Both the position numbers and the translations under genes were made by a program. Positions 1 through 8,848 of a stretch of 64,000 nucleotides of DNA are shown one piece after another; position 1 is the stretch's first letter, and each line of letters opens with the position of its first letter. Below the pieces are notes generated by a model that saw nothing but the letters and a program-made list of their open reading frames with translations, did not search any database and was not told where the DNA came from. This DNA is from Bacteroidota bacterium (GTDB lineage Bacteria > Bacteroidota > Bacteroidia > AKYH767-A > OLB10): contig JADJOZ010000007.1 in NCBI GenBank assembly GCA_016713525.1, positions 417,511 to 481,510 on the forward strand. The letters run 5' to 3'.

Positions 1-1304
1 TGTCGGCTTATTCTACAACTTTGGCGTATTCAACTTTTATATTTGATCAAAATCATAATATAATGCTAAATGGAGATTCAATTTTTGGGAAAGGTTGGTA
101 TCAGGAATTGGTAATTGTACCAAATCCTGCCAATGATAGTACATACTATTTGTTTTCTATCGGAGTCACAGGAAATGATTTTGGCCTTAAATACAGCATC
201 ATAGACATGCGCCTGAACGGGGGGCTTGGAGCTGTTACTGTTAAAAATGTGCAACTACAAAGCTTTGCTATGGTTGATTGCATGAATGCTGTTAAACATG
301 GTAATGGCAGAGATTGGTGGTTGATTTTTAGAAAATCTGATTTTCCAACGTTCACATCTAATAATGATTTTTACTCATATTTAATAACTCCAAATGGTAT
401 TCAGAATTTCTCAGTTCAATCCATCGGAGAGCAAAACAGAACCAATTTAGGGAATATCAAATTTTCAAGTCACGGTGATAAAATGGTATTCAGTAGCATA
501 GCTGATGTTGTAGAACTATTCGATTTTGACCGATGCACTGGCTTGTTAAGTAATCCAATCACCATCGAAGAAGACCCAGGTATGGCTCCTTACCTCCTAA
601 CCTGGAGTTGTGAATTCTCGCCCGATGCTAGTAAGTTGTATGTGACAGCATCACCTTCATCAACAGTTTTATTCCAATACAATTTGAATGCTCCAAATAT
701 AACTTCCAGCAAACAAACATTGTGGTCAATATCGTTTCCACAAGATGCAGGTGGTGGTTTAAAGCGAGCACCGGACAATAAAATATATCTTTCAACCATT
801 TACTATAACGGAATTAATACTCCTTATCCCTACCCTGATAGCATTTACAATACATACAATATGAACCTATCCGTGATCAACCACCCGGATAGTTTAGGTG
901 CGTTGTGCGATTTTCAACCATGGAGTTTTTATCTTGGCGGTAAACGAACATATATTGGCCTCCCCAATAACCCCGATTATGAATTGCCTGCTCTTGCTGG
1001 CAGTCCGTGTGATACGTTGGTAGGAGTGAGTGAAATTTCTTTTCAGGAGGAGCAGTCTAATTTGTATGTCTATTATTCACCTCAGTGGCAAACGGCCTTC
1101 ATTAATGCAAACCAGTTGAAAGGGACAAGTAGCAAGTTACAAGTGTTTGATGTTATTGGTAATCTGGTATTCGAAGAAAGCACGAAGTTTTATCCACCTT
1201 ACTACACAAAAAATCTGAACTGTACTTCATTAGCCAAAGGGATGTATGTGGTAACCCTTGAAGCAGGCGGGCAGCGGTTAGTGAAGAAGTTTGTTGTTGA
1301 GTAG
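1..1304 (+). CDS. T9SS-secreted beta-propeller-like protein, family A copy 1 (5' end outside window)
   Basis: The reading frame is open to the left edge, and alignment with the two full copies at 2041 and 4898 shows that roughly the first 70 residues, including the signal peptide, lie outside the window. The protein shares with those copies the motifs HGNGRDWW, FDRCTGLL, a 'P-DNKIYLS' strand and a GGKRTY-GLPNNPDY block, followed by a C-terminal domain of about 80 residues ending KKFVVE. The tail (LQVFDVIGNLVFEES ... GMYVVTLEAGGQRLVKKF) is a typical type A sorting domain, so the protein should be exported by the type IX secretion system and cleaved at the cell surface. The repeated strand-like blocks suggest a beta-propeller. 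Its substrate is unknown. It heads a tandem A-B-A-B-A array, so duplication is clear from the sequence. Confidence 0.8.
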   Translation, partial: SAYSTTLAYSTFIFDQNHNIMLNGDSIFGKGWYQELVIVPNPANDSTYYLFSIGVTGNDFGLKYSIIDMRLNGGLGAVTVKNVQLQSFAMVDCMNAVKHGNGRDWWLIFRKSDFPTFTSNNDFYSYLITPNGIQNFSVQSIGEQNRTNLGNIKFSSHGDKMVFSSIADVVELFDFDRCTGLLSNPITIEEDPGMAPYLLTWSCEFSPDASKLYVTASPSSTVLFQYNLNAPNITSSKQTLWSISFPQDAGGGLKRAPDNKIYLSTIYYNGINTPYPYPDSIYNTYNMNLSVINHPDSLGALCDFQPWSFYLGGKRTYIGLPNNPDYELPALAGSPCDTLVGVSEISFQEEQSNLYVYYSPQWQTAFINANQLKGTSSKLQVFDVIGNLVFEESTKFYPPYYTKNLNCTSLAKGMYVVTLEAGGQRLVKKFVVE

Positions 1305-1338
1305 TCCTATAACTTATTTTTAGTAGTTTAGCATAAAT

Positions 1339-2034
1339 ATGTATCTTGCCAGAACTATTGCCTATCAGGCCATGAAATGGGACTCAACTATAATTTATAA
1401 GGGCGATTCGCTGGATGCGGATTTTGAAGCCTTTTTCGAGAGTCATGACACGACTAATATTGGCAAATTTTACATGGTGGAATCGCTGATTGAAAGAGAA
1501 ACCGATTCGGCAATGGTTATTCTTGAGTCCATTTCACCTGAAAATAATATTGAGACATATCTGATAGAACACTATCAAAGAGAGCGGGAGATAGCAGAAA
1601 GAAATTATGAACTTTCATCAGCGGATAGTTCATTTTATCTGGAACGTAGTGTTGGAATTCCAACTACTGAAGGAGACGTGTATTATCATGGGCTGGGTAA
1701 CCTGTTTATAGAACAGCATGTACCGATTGTGGCTTCACGAATGGGGTTACAACCGCCTATCCCACAGCCCGAGGTAGCTGTTGCTAAAAATACTGATTTG
1801 GAAATATTTCCAAACCCAACAACAGGTCTTTTGACAATCAGGATCTCAGAACCGCAAATCAAGCTTTCTCACATCGAAATTTATAATTGCATGGGAGATT
1901 TGGTAATTTCAACCTGGATAGAAAATAATAGTTATCTTTTGGATATGACCACTTATAATCAGGGCATTTACTTTATCAGATGTATGGACCAATCCAGAAA
2001 ATATCATACTAAGTCATTCAATCTTCTAAAATAA
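1339..2034 (+). pseudogene. 3' remnant of a T9SS-secreted protein, family B copy 1
   Basis: This 231-residue frame matches only the C-terminal part of the family B copy ending at 4897: shared features are the region around 'R-TTYA-MK-DS-I---GDSLD--FEAF' and a final type A sorting domain beginning at VEVFPNP/LEIFPNP. It has no signal peptide and no beta-helix part, so on its own it could not be exported. It starts only 34 bases after the stop of the preceding family A gene and ends six bases before the next family A start. The simplest reading is a duplicated A-B cassette in which B has lost its 5' two-thirds. Transcription from the upstream gene is possible, but a functional product is unlikely. 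Confidence 0.65.
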
Positions 2035-2040
2035 ATTCTA

Positions 2041-3549
2041 TTGGCTAAAAGTATCTCATTTTTGTTAATAGCTATGTTAGCTTGCTTTAATTTGACAGCC
2101 CAACGAGGAAACATCTGGTGTTTTGGGGACAGTGCTGCTATGGATTTTAATGGAGGAACTCCGGTTCCATCTTCAAGTTCTGTCCTCTCTCGCGGTTCCT
2201 GTGTTTCTATTGCTAACACTAATGGTGATTTGTTGCTTTACGCTCATACAAGGTCCGGTGCTGGTGGAGTTATCACAGGTTTAATTTATAATTCCACAAA
2301 TCAACTTATGATGGATGGAGATTCAATAGCAGGAGGTGGCTGGTACCAGGAAATGGTTATTGTTCCTAATCCAGCTGATGATTCTAGCTATTATTTGTTC
2401 TCCGTAGGAGTTACGATGCAATTTGGATTGATGTACTCACTCATAGACATGCGAGGTGATGGTGGTCTTGGAGCCGTCACACAAAAAAATATTCAGTTAA
2501 TGAATATACTGATGGTGGACTGCATTCTGGCCATCAAACATGGAAATGGAAGGGATTGGTGGTTGCTGGTAAAACCCTCACCAGTCGGTCAACCAACTTA
2601 CAACAATACCTGGTATCCTTTTTTGATATCGCCAACAGGAATCACAGCCATGCCTTATAAAAATTTAGGAAGTTTGAATGGAACAAATATTGGAAAGCTA
2701 ACACTTTCTCCCGATGGTTCTAAAATTTGTTTCATCAATTTAGGGGGATTAATTGAACTCTATAATTTTGATCGATGTACGGGCTTGTTGTCGTCAACAA
2801 AAAACATAGAGCCCGAATTATCTACCGGCCCTTACCCTTATTACTGGTCTAGCGAATTCTCTATTTCAGGTCGGTATTTGTATGTAAGTTCATCCACTGT
2901 TCCATGGAGTCGTTTATATCAATTTGACACTTGGGCTTCCAATATTGCTGCTACCAAAACATTGCTTTGGCAAACCGCAGTTCCTCCGTACACTATTGGA
3001 GCCTTGAAAAGAGGACCGGATGAAAAAATATATATCAGTTGTGCATGGGTTCAACCAAATGGAGGTTACCAATACCCGTATGATTCCACCATGTACTACA
3101 CCGAAAACATGAATCTGAGCGTCATCAACTCACCGGACTCATCAGGCATTGCATGCGACTTTCAGCCATGGAGTTTCCACCTTGGCGGTAAACGCACCTA
3201 CTGGGGCCTACCCAACAACCCCGATTACGACTTATCCGCACTGGCAGGCAGTCCTTGTGATACGTTGGTTGGAATTGGAGAAACTCCACAAATTCAGCAA
3301 GCTTTCATAAATGTGTTCTACCACTCAGCATGGGGAAAAGCATTCATTAATGCCTCAAATTTGAAAGGCAAAACCGGTAAGCTATTGGTGTACGATATGC
3401 AAGGAAAGGTCATTCACTCGGAATCTCTGAGAATACAGAATAGGTACTACACAAAAGATTTGTCGATGATGGGTAAGGCTGATGGGGTTTATCTTGTGGT
3501 TTTGGAGACGGAACAGGAGTGGTTGGTTAAGAAATTTGTTGTTGAGTGA
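2041..3549 (+). CDS. T9SS-secreted beta-propeller-like protein, family A copy 2
   Basis: A full-length 502-residue member. It starts at TTG with a signal peptide (about residues 1-20, ending around LTAQ), then goes directly into RGNIWCFGDSAAMDF. The body carries the family blocks HGNGRDWW, YNFDRCTGLLS, GPDEKIYIS and GGKRTYWGLPNNPDY, and the C-terminal 80 residues form a type A sorting domain ending KKFVVE. It is expected to be secreted or surface-anchored by the type IX system. The start lies seven bases after the family B remnant, and copy 3 has the same tight junction, which suggests translational coupling in the ancestral A-B unit. The function of the propeller-like body is unknown; surface adhesion or polymer binding would be a guess. 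Confidence 0.8.
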   Translation: MAKSISFLLIAMLACFNLTAQRGNIWCFGDSAAMDFNGGTPVPSSSSVLSRGSCVSIANTNGDLLLYAHTRSGAGGVITGLIYNSTNQLMMDGDSIAGGGWYQEMVIVPNPADDSSYYLFSVGVTMQFGLMYSLIDMRGDGGLGAVTQKNIQLMNILMVDCILAIKHGNGRDWWLLVKPSPVGQPTYNNTWYPFLISPTGITAMPYKNLGSLNGTNIGKLTLSPDGSKICFINLGGLIELYNFDRCTGLLSSTKNIEPELSTGPYPYYWSSEFSISGRYLYVSSSTVPWSRLYQFDTWASNIAATKTLLWQTAVPPYTIGALKRGPDEKIYISCAWVQPNGGYQYPYDSTMYYTENMNLSVINSPDSSGIACDFQPWSFHLGGKRTYWGLPNNPDYDLSALAGSPCDTLVGIGETPQIQQAFINVFYHSAWGKAFINASNLKGKTGKLLVYDMQGKVIHSESLRIQNRYYTKDLSMMGKADGVYLVVLETEQEWLVKKFVVE

Positions 3550-3572
3550 TTTTGTTATGTATACATGATTAG

Positions 3573-4897
3573 AGATTTGTACTTTACAGGCATCCTCGCC
3601 ACAGGCGAGGACGATGGTGGTTGCAAAATTGTCCTCAGGCACGAATTTTTGACAACATAATCAGCAATACAGATTTTAATGCTGATGATAATTTCAGAGG
3701 AATTGATATTTGGAGTTCAGTTCTTACTGATGTAAATTGCAATGATATTACTAATTTAGGAGTAGGCATCAGTTTCTTTGATGATTGCCGAAATTCTCAA
3801 TTACGCTCCAATGTTATAACAGAATTCAACCGAGGTGTTTGGTTGAATGGTATCAACGGACAGGGTATGATAAATCTGGTACAAGGAGTTCAGGAACTAC
3901 AAATAGTGCTTGGGATAATGAATGGATCTTCAATGACCCTTTAAACAATACGGGTCAATTTAAGGTAGATGGATTAGTTATTGGCGGTCAACCAATCAAC
4001 TGGTACCATCAAGATCTGGATGATCCAGGAATAACCTGGAGTCCTAATCCTTGGAATGGATCTATGGTTCTGCCAGATGATCAAGAAAACACTGCAGGGG
4101 CTTCTTGCTATGACGTTTTGAGATTGGCGGGTGACTCCAGAATAGCTAATTTTGGAACTATAGTAGGTGATAGTGCAACATATGGTGAATATAGCGATCA
4201 ACTTCGTTATCTGGGAAGAAGTACAACTTACGCAATAATGAAAATTGATTCATCAATCATAAATGTAGGTGATTCTTTAGATGTGTATTTTGAAGCATTC
4301 TACGATCAATTGGACACCTCCAACTCAGGAGTTTTTTACAAAATTCAATCGCTGATAGAAACCATCCCTGATTCGGCATTAATACTGATTGAAGCTATGG
4401 TGCCAGAAAATGAACTCGAAGAAAAGCTCCTTGCTTTTTATCAAATCTATTTTGATGCTTTCTATACCGATGACAATTTGTCGAGTACGGATTCAGCTGT
4501 GGTAATGGAATGGACACAAGGAAACATTGCGCTTTCCGGAAATACACACTTTTATTCTTTAGCAACCATGTTTGAAGAAAAACATCCTGAACTTATAAGT
4601 TTAAGATCATCAGGAACACCTTCCAATTCGGCGGAAAATTCATTAGTGTATTCAAATGATAATGTTGAAGTTTTCCCAAATCCTGCAGATCAGAATGTTA
4701 CAGTTAAAATGGCAAATTCAAGTTCTGTCATTACTAAGATACAGATCATTAATTCTATGGGAAAAATTGTTGCCACTTATGCACCGGATAATTCAACTTA
4801 TTTACTAAATTTGAAGGGAATTGCTCCGGGATTGTATTTCCTGAAGATTTATTGTCTCAATACAGAGTACAACAAGAAAATTCAAATTATCCGCTAG
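3573..4897 (+). pseudogene. 5'-truncated, frameshifted T9SS beta-helix protein, family B copy 2
   Basis: Two overlapping frames form one protein. The first (from about 3621) contains right-handed beta-helix rungs such as 'FRGIDIWSSVLTDVNCNDITNLG' and 'SQLRSNVITEFNRGVWLNG'. Near 3862-3868 the sense continues in the next frame (YDKSGTRSSGTTNSAW), consistent with loss of one base in a GGG run. The C-terminal third matches the remnant at 1339-2034 and ends in a type A sorting domain (VEVFPNPADQ ... KKIQIIR). No signal peptide is present: the frame is closed by a stop at 3570 and the coding part begins straight after the palindrome at 3593-3611. It is therefore broken at the 5' end regardless of whether the internal frameshift is a sequencing error. 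Confidence 0.65.
3593..3611. repeat. Short perfect palindrome at the truncated start of family B copy 2
   Basis: An 8-bp stem TCCTCGCC / GGCGAGGA around an ACA loop. It sits between the stop of family A copy 2 (3549) and the first surviving family B codons, so it marks the junction where B lost its 5' part. Its TCC...GGA ends resemble the palindrome found at 51.5 kb and 63.6 kb, though the core differs. It may be a dispersed REP-like element. Confidence 0.6.
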
Positions 4898-6418
4898 ATG
4901 ACCAAAAAATTCTGGTATTTGATATTAACTTTCACATTTTGTTTACCAAATTTGCATGCATTTGCCCAACGTGGTGCCAATTGGTGTTTTGGTGATAGTG
5001 CCGGTATTGATTTTACTGTTGCATCGAGTCCAGTTATTTTTACAAACTCAGTTTTATCAAGGGGAACTGCAGTTTCAATTTCAGACGCTACAGGCACATT
5101 GCAGCTTTATGCCATGACGGATGCTCAGGAAGCTGGCATAATCTCTGGAATTGTTTTTAATAAAAATCATGAAATGATGCTGAATGGTGATTCGCTTGCA
5201 GGAAGTGGTTGGTACCATGAAATGGTAATTCTTCCTGACCCTGCAGAGGATTCGCTATTTTATTTATTTTCAATTGGAGTCAGTTACTCCTATGGATTAA
5301 AGTATTCTAAAATAGACTTGAGGGGTGAAAATGGATTGGGTGAAGTGGTGCAGAAAAATGTGTCGTTGTTGGATTCAATTTACATGGTGGATGGTTTGAC
5401 CGCTGTCAAACATGGCAATGGTAGGGATTGGTGGTTGGTAGCTAGAAAATGGGATTATTTTGCTGGATTGCCTTGGGAAAATAATGAATGGTACGTCTAC
5501 TTAATTTCTAATAATGGTATAACAATGATACCTATTCAAAACGTTGGTTCCATGAATAGTACCAATAATGGAAGGCTTTACTTTGATCCAACCGGAAATA
5601 AAATGGTATTTATAAATGGTATTTCTCTGATTGAATTATACGATTTTAATCGCTGTACCGGAGAGGTAACCAACCCGGTAACTATTGAGCAACAGGATTT
5701 ATTTGGAGTATACCCGCATTATTGGACATGCCAATTTTCATCATCAGGTAGATTCTTATACATCGGGTCAAATAGTGACACGAGTAAACTATATCAATTT
5801 GACACCTGGACTCCTGCAATAGATTCCACTAAAACCTTATTGTGGCAAACTTCATTTCCAAAATTTACCATGGGAGATTTGAAATTAGCACCCGACAATA
5901 AAATCTATTTGAGTATGTGTTATGTAGATTCAGCGGGGAATGACTTTCCTTATGCTGCTAACAATTATGCATCATATAACATGAACCTAAGTGTCATCAA
6001 CTCGCCAGATTCTGCAGGCATTGCATGCGATTTCCAGCCATGGAGTTTCTATCTTGGCAGTAAACGCACCTACTGGGGCCTCCCTAACAACCCAGATTAC
6101 GACTTACCCGCACTTACAGGCAGTCCGTGTGATACGTTGGTGGGAATCGGTGATGTCCCACAAATACAACAAGCTGTACTAAATGTTTTCTACCACTCTG
6201 CATGGGAGAAAGCATTCATTAATGCTTCTAACTTGAAAGGAAAAACCGGTAAGTTATTGGTTTATGATTTGCAAGGAAAGGTTATTCATTCAGAGCCACT
6301 CAGGATACATAATGGATACTATACTAAAGATCTTTCAATGACAGTATATGAAACTGGGGTATATATAGTTACTATTCATACTGAAGGAGAAAGATTAGCG
6401 AAGAAGTTAACAAAATAA
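4898..6418 (+). CDS. T9SS-secreted beta-propeller-like protein, family A copy 3
   Basis: A 506-residue complete copy. The ATG directly abuts the TAG of family B copy 2, which fixes the start and implies coupled translation. It has a signal peptide (MTKKFWYLILTF...FAQ, about 24 residues), then RGANWCFGDSAGIDF, HGNGRDWW, YDFNRCTGEV, APDNKIYLS and the GSKRTYWGLPNNPDY block. The sorting domain is present but its last residues (RLAKKLTK) differ from the KKFVVE ending of copies 1 and 2. The DNA around the PNNPDY block and the sorting domain is the most conserved between copies, which suggests recent duplication or gene conversion. Likely secreted by the type IX system; function unknown. Confidence 0.8.
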   Translation: MTKKFWYLILTFTFCLPNLHAFAQRGANWCFGDSAGIDFTVASSPVIFTNSVLSRGTAVSISDATGTLQLYAMTDAQEAGIISGIVFNKNHEMMLNGDSLAGSGWYHEMVILPDPAEDSLFYLFSIGVSYSYGLKYSKIDLRGENGLGEVVQKNVSLLDSIYMVDGLTAVKHGNGRDWWLVARKWDYFAGLPWENNEWYVYLISNNGITMIPIQNVGSMNSTNNGRLYFDPTGNKMVFINGISLIELYDFNRCTGEVTNPVTIEQQDLFGVYPHYWTCQFSSSGRFLYIGSNSDTSKLYQFDTWTPAIDSTKTLLWQTSFPKFTMGDLKLAPDNKIYLSMCYVDSAGNDFPYAANNYASYNMNLSVINSPDSAGIACDFQPWSFYLGSKRTYWGLPNNPDYDLPALTGSPCDTLVGIGDVPQIQQAVLNVFYHSAWEKAFINASNLKGKTGKLLVYDLQGKVIHSEPLRIHNGYYTKDLSMTVYETGVYIVTIHTEGERLAKKLTK

Positions 6419-6571
6419 TTGGCTGATACCAAAATGAGAATTAAATAATAAGTCGAATTACCTAGGAACTGGAGCAAGTACTATTGCATATTCAACAGAT
6501 CAGATTAGCTTGCAGAATAAATTAAACACGACTAACACGAAAACGAGCACTAAAATGTTAGCTAAAATCTA

Positions 6572-7339
6572 CTACTTACAGATTACTGCTAACAGATAAC
6601 TGATTACCCCGTATTTGATCACCCCCGTTTGCGTGGACAAATCACTACGGGGCAGGCTTATAACTGCTAAAAACCCCACTTTCATAAATCCTTTTCGTTC
6701 GAAATAATCTTTTGCTTCAGTAGCTTTTAGTTTGGATTCATAACCTGTTAAAATCACATGGTACAATCCCGATTTACCTTTAGAAATAAGCACTTTTGAA
6801 ACATCTTCTTTAAGATATAAATCGTTGGCGATATAAATGACGTGAAGTAAATCATCAGACGACCACAATGAGATACTATATTTTTCAAGTTCAGCCTTGT
6901 TACCCATACAATCAACTACAGGATGTGCATGAAATAAACTATCCAACTCATCGGTCATTTGAATGTAATTAATTACTTCAAGTCGAACCGGCACCAACCC
7001 TTTATGGTACCCTCCTATTCTTCTTGCTGCAGCTTCAGACAAATCAATAATCCGGTTTCCTGCATAGGGGCCGCGATCATTTACCCTTACAATTATATTG
7101 TAGTTGTTTTGTTTATTAATTACATTGATAAAAGTATGAAACGGTAATGTACGATGTGCTGCAGTATAATCGAGATTATTAAATCTTTCACCATTGGCCG
7201 TCATTTGTCCCTGAAATCGCTTTGCATAATAAGAAGCGGGACCATCAACTTTATGATCATCGTTGTTGGCTTGCTGTTGTGCTATAACTATACAAGCAAC
7301 AGAAACGAATGTAAAAAAAAACAGCAAGGATCTTTTCAT
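6572..7339 (-). CDS. RlpA-like double-psi beta-barrel protein
   Basis: 255 residues. It has an N-terminal signal peptide (MKRSLLFFFTFVSVACIVIA), and the double-psi barrel follows at about residues 32-125 with the family hallmarks G-ASYYAKRFQG--TANGE-F, AAHRTLPF and VNDRGPY--NRIIDLS--AA. The Asp of NDRGPY is the residue required for lytic transglycosylase activity in RlpA. The remaining ~125 residues include a stretch (about 150-230) resembling a degenerate SPOR domain, with G-YHVI-TGYESKLKA-EAKDYFERKGF. The expected role is cleavage of denuded glycan strands in the periplasm, possibly at the septum. The final ~25 residues (SDLSTQTGVIKY...) look poorly constrained. It is not obviously in an operon. 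Confidence 0.82.
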   Translation of the reverse strand: MKRSLLFFFTFVSVACIVIAQQQANNDDHKVDGPASYYAKRFQGQMTANGERFNNLDYTAAHRTLPFHTFINVINKQNNYNIIVRVNDRGPYAGNRIIDLSEAAARRIGGYHKGLVPVRLEVINYIQMTDELDSLFHAHPVVDCMGNKAELEKYSISLWSSDDLLHVIYIANDLYLKEDVSKVLISKGKSGLYHVILTGYESKLKATEAKDYFERKGFMKVGFLAVISLPRSDLSTQTGVIKYGVISYLLAVICK

Positions 7340-7447
7340 ACATCAATAATACAACAAAATGATTTAAAAATCCACAAGAAACTTTACCAGCTATTGTAAT
7401 TTATTGAAGTTCAGAAGGTGAGAAATCAAAAAAACTACTAAATAAAA

Positions 7448-8013
7448 TCAATTTAGCCTTCGGGAAATTATTCTTTCAGCATGCTGAAACAACTGAGAAG
7501 GATTGTAAGTTCGCCATGGAAAATCATTAAATTCTCCGCCAAAAGAAATGTAATAATCGATATTATTTTTTGAAAATTCATCAACCACATGAGGCATAAA
7601 ATTCATAGCAATGATCCAGCCCTCTTCCACATCATCGAACCATTCCTGATAATAGCAATCGTCAGATGCATGAAAATTCAATACATTTTCTCCGATCAAA
7701 ATAAATTTTGAATACCTTTTCCTATCAGGTCATCAATGACATCACGTTTCAAAATCATGATATCATTATTGATGGCATCATTCCATTCACCAATCAGTTC
7801 AATGATGGCAAATCCCGTATTATACTCGGCAAAAAGGACTTTTAAGTATAGCGTGTTGGAACCGAAATCATCCCATTGAGGATGAATAAAATAATTATAG
7901 ATGGTATTGGAATATTCAAACTCACTATACTCACGTCCATAAAAAGGAGATAATTCATCTTCTTCAGCGGTGTATAAATCACGCCATCTGTAATATGGTT
8001 CTATATCCTGCAT
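7448..8013 (-). CDS. Hypothetical protein, frameshifted; last gene of the E1-murQ operon
   Basis: Two frames (8013 down to 7696, and 7699 down to 7448) read as one protein of about 188 residues. The upstream frame ends IGKG-IQNLF at a stop, while the other frame reads K-YSKFILIGENVLNFHAS across the same bases and continues without interruption, so one base is missing near 7708-7718, next to a run of four A. The product is acidic and rich in aromatic residues (WRDLYTAEEDELSPFYG, DDCYYQEWFDDVEEGW), with no signal peptide or membrane segment. I do not recognise the family. It begins eight bases after murQ, so it is probably co-transcribed with murQ and the dehydrogenase gene. Confidence 0.6.
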
Positions 8014-8021
8014 GCTACTAT

Positions 8022-8840
8022 TTAATCTGTCTTCCGTTCATAATTATCAATGGCATTTCTTACACTGCCAAAGGTATTCAACAAATTGGAAGCCTGCTCT
8101 TCAGAAACAGAGAGCGCATTCATAATCATTTTAATTCCGCGGTCAACAAGTTTATTATTTGATAACTGCATATCCACCATTTTATTTCCTCTCACCCGTC
8201 CCAATCTGATCATCACACTGGTAGTAAGCATATTTAAAACCAGTTTCTGTGCCGTTCCCGATTTCATTCGTGTAGAACCGGTAACAAATTCGGGACCTAC
8301 CACAACTACAACAGGAAAATCGGCTATTGCAGCAATCCTTGAACCGGGATTACAGGTAATGCAACCGGTAATGATGCCATGGTCCTTACAGGTTTGAAGT
8401 CCGCCCGCTACATAAGGAGTGGAACCTGATGCTGCAATACCAACAACCACATCATTGGTATTAATATTGTATTCCGATAAATCTTTCCATGCAGCAGCTT
8501 CATCGTCTTCCGCAAACTCAACTGCTTTACGAATAGCAGTATCGCCACCTGCAATAATTCCGACTACTACGCCATGTTCAATACCATAAGTTGGCGGACA
8601 TTCTGAAGCATCTACAATTCCTAACCTGCCACTGGTTCCTGCTCCAATATAAAAAAGCCTTCCACCCTGCTGTAATTTGGCAGTTACCTGCTCCACAAGT
8701 TTTTCAATTTGTGGAATAGCTTTTTCAACGGCGAAGGGTACTGTTTTATCTTCGTTATTAATATTTGTCAATAATTCTGATACCGACATTTTTTCTAATG
8801 CGTCGTATCCTGAATCAGATTCTGTAATGCGCTGGCTCAT
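8022..8840 (-). CDS. murQ: N-acetylmuramic acid 6-phosphate etherase
   Basis: 272 residues, the normal size. MurQ removes D-lactate from MurNAc-6-phosphate to give GlcNAc-6-phosphate during recycling or uptake of cell-wall sugar, in the cytoplasm. The SIS domain is visible: the phosphosugar-binding GAGTSGRLG at residues 66-74, the catalytic Glu80 in ASECPPTYG, the ASGSTPYV loop, and the TGSTRMK-GTA-K segment. The C-terminal three-helix part (VSEEQASNLL) is also present. It starts eight bases after the upstream E1 gene, so both are probably on one transcript. No MurNAc kinase (murK/amgK) or phosphotransferase gene is visible nearby, so the source of its substrate is not shown. Confidence 0.95.
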   Translation of the reverse strand: MSQRITESDSGYDALEKMSVSELLTNINNEDKTVPFAVEKAIPQIEKLVEQVTAKLQQGGRLFYIGAGTSGRLGIVDASECPPTYGIEHGVVVGIIAGGDTAIRKAVEFAEDDEAAAWKDLSEYNINTNDVVVGIAASGSTPYVAGGLQTCKDHGIITGCITCNPGSRIAAIADFPVVVVVGPEFVTGSTRMKSGTAQKLVLNMLTTSVMIRLGRVRGNKMVDMQLSNNKLVDRGIKMIMNALSVSEEQASNLLNTFGSVRNAIDNYERKTD

Positions 8841-8848
8841 AATAACGA

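Noticed and set aside
6430..6571. A further T9SS gene remnant after family A copy 3
   Set aside because: A short stretch reads LGTGASTIAYSTDQISLQNKL, faintly like the start of family A or B fragments, but it is too short and too weak to support a call.
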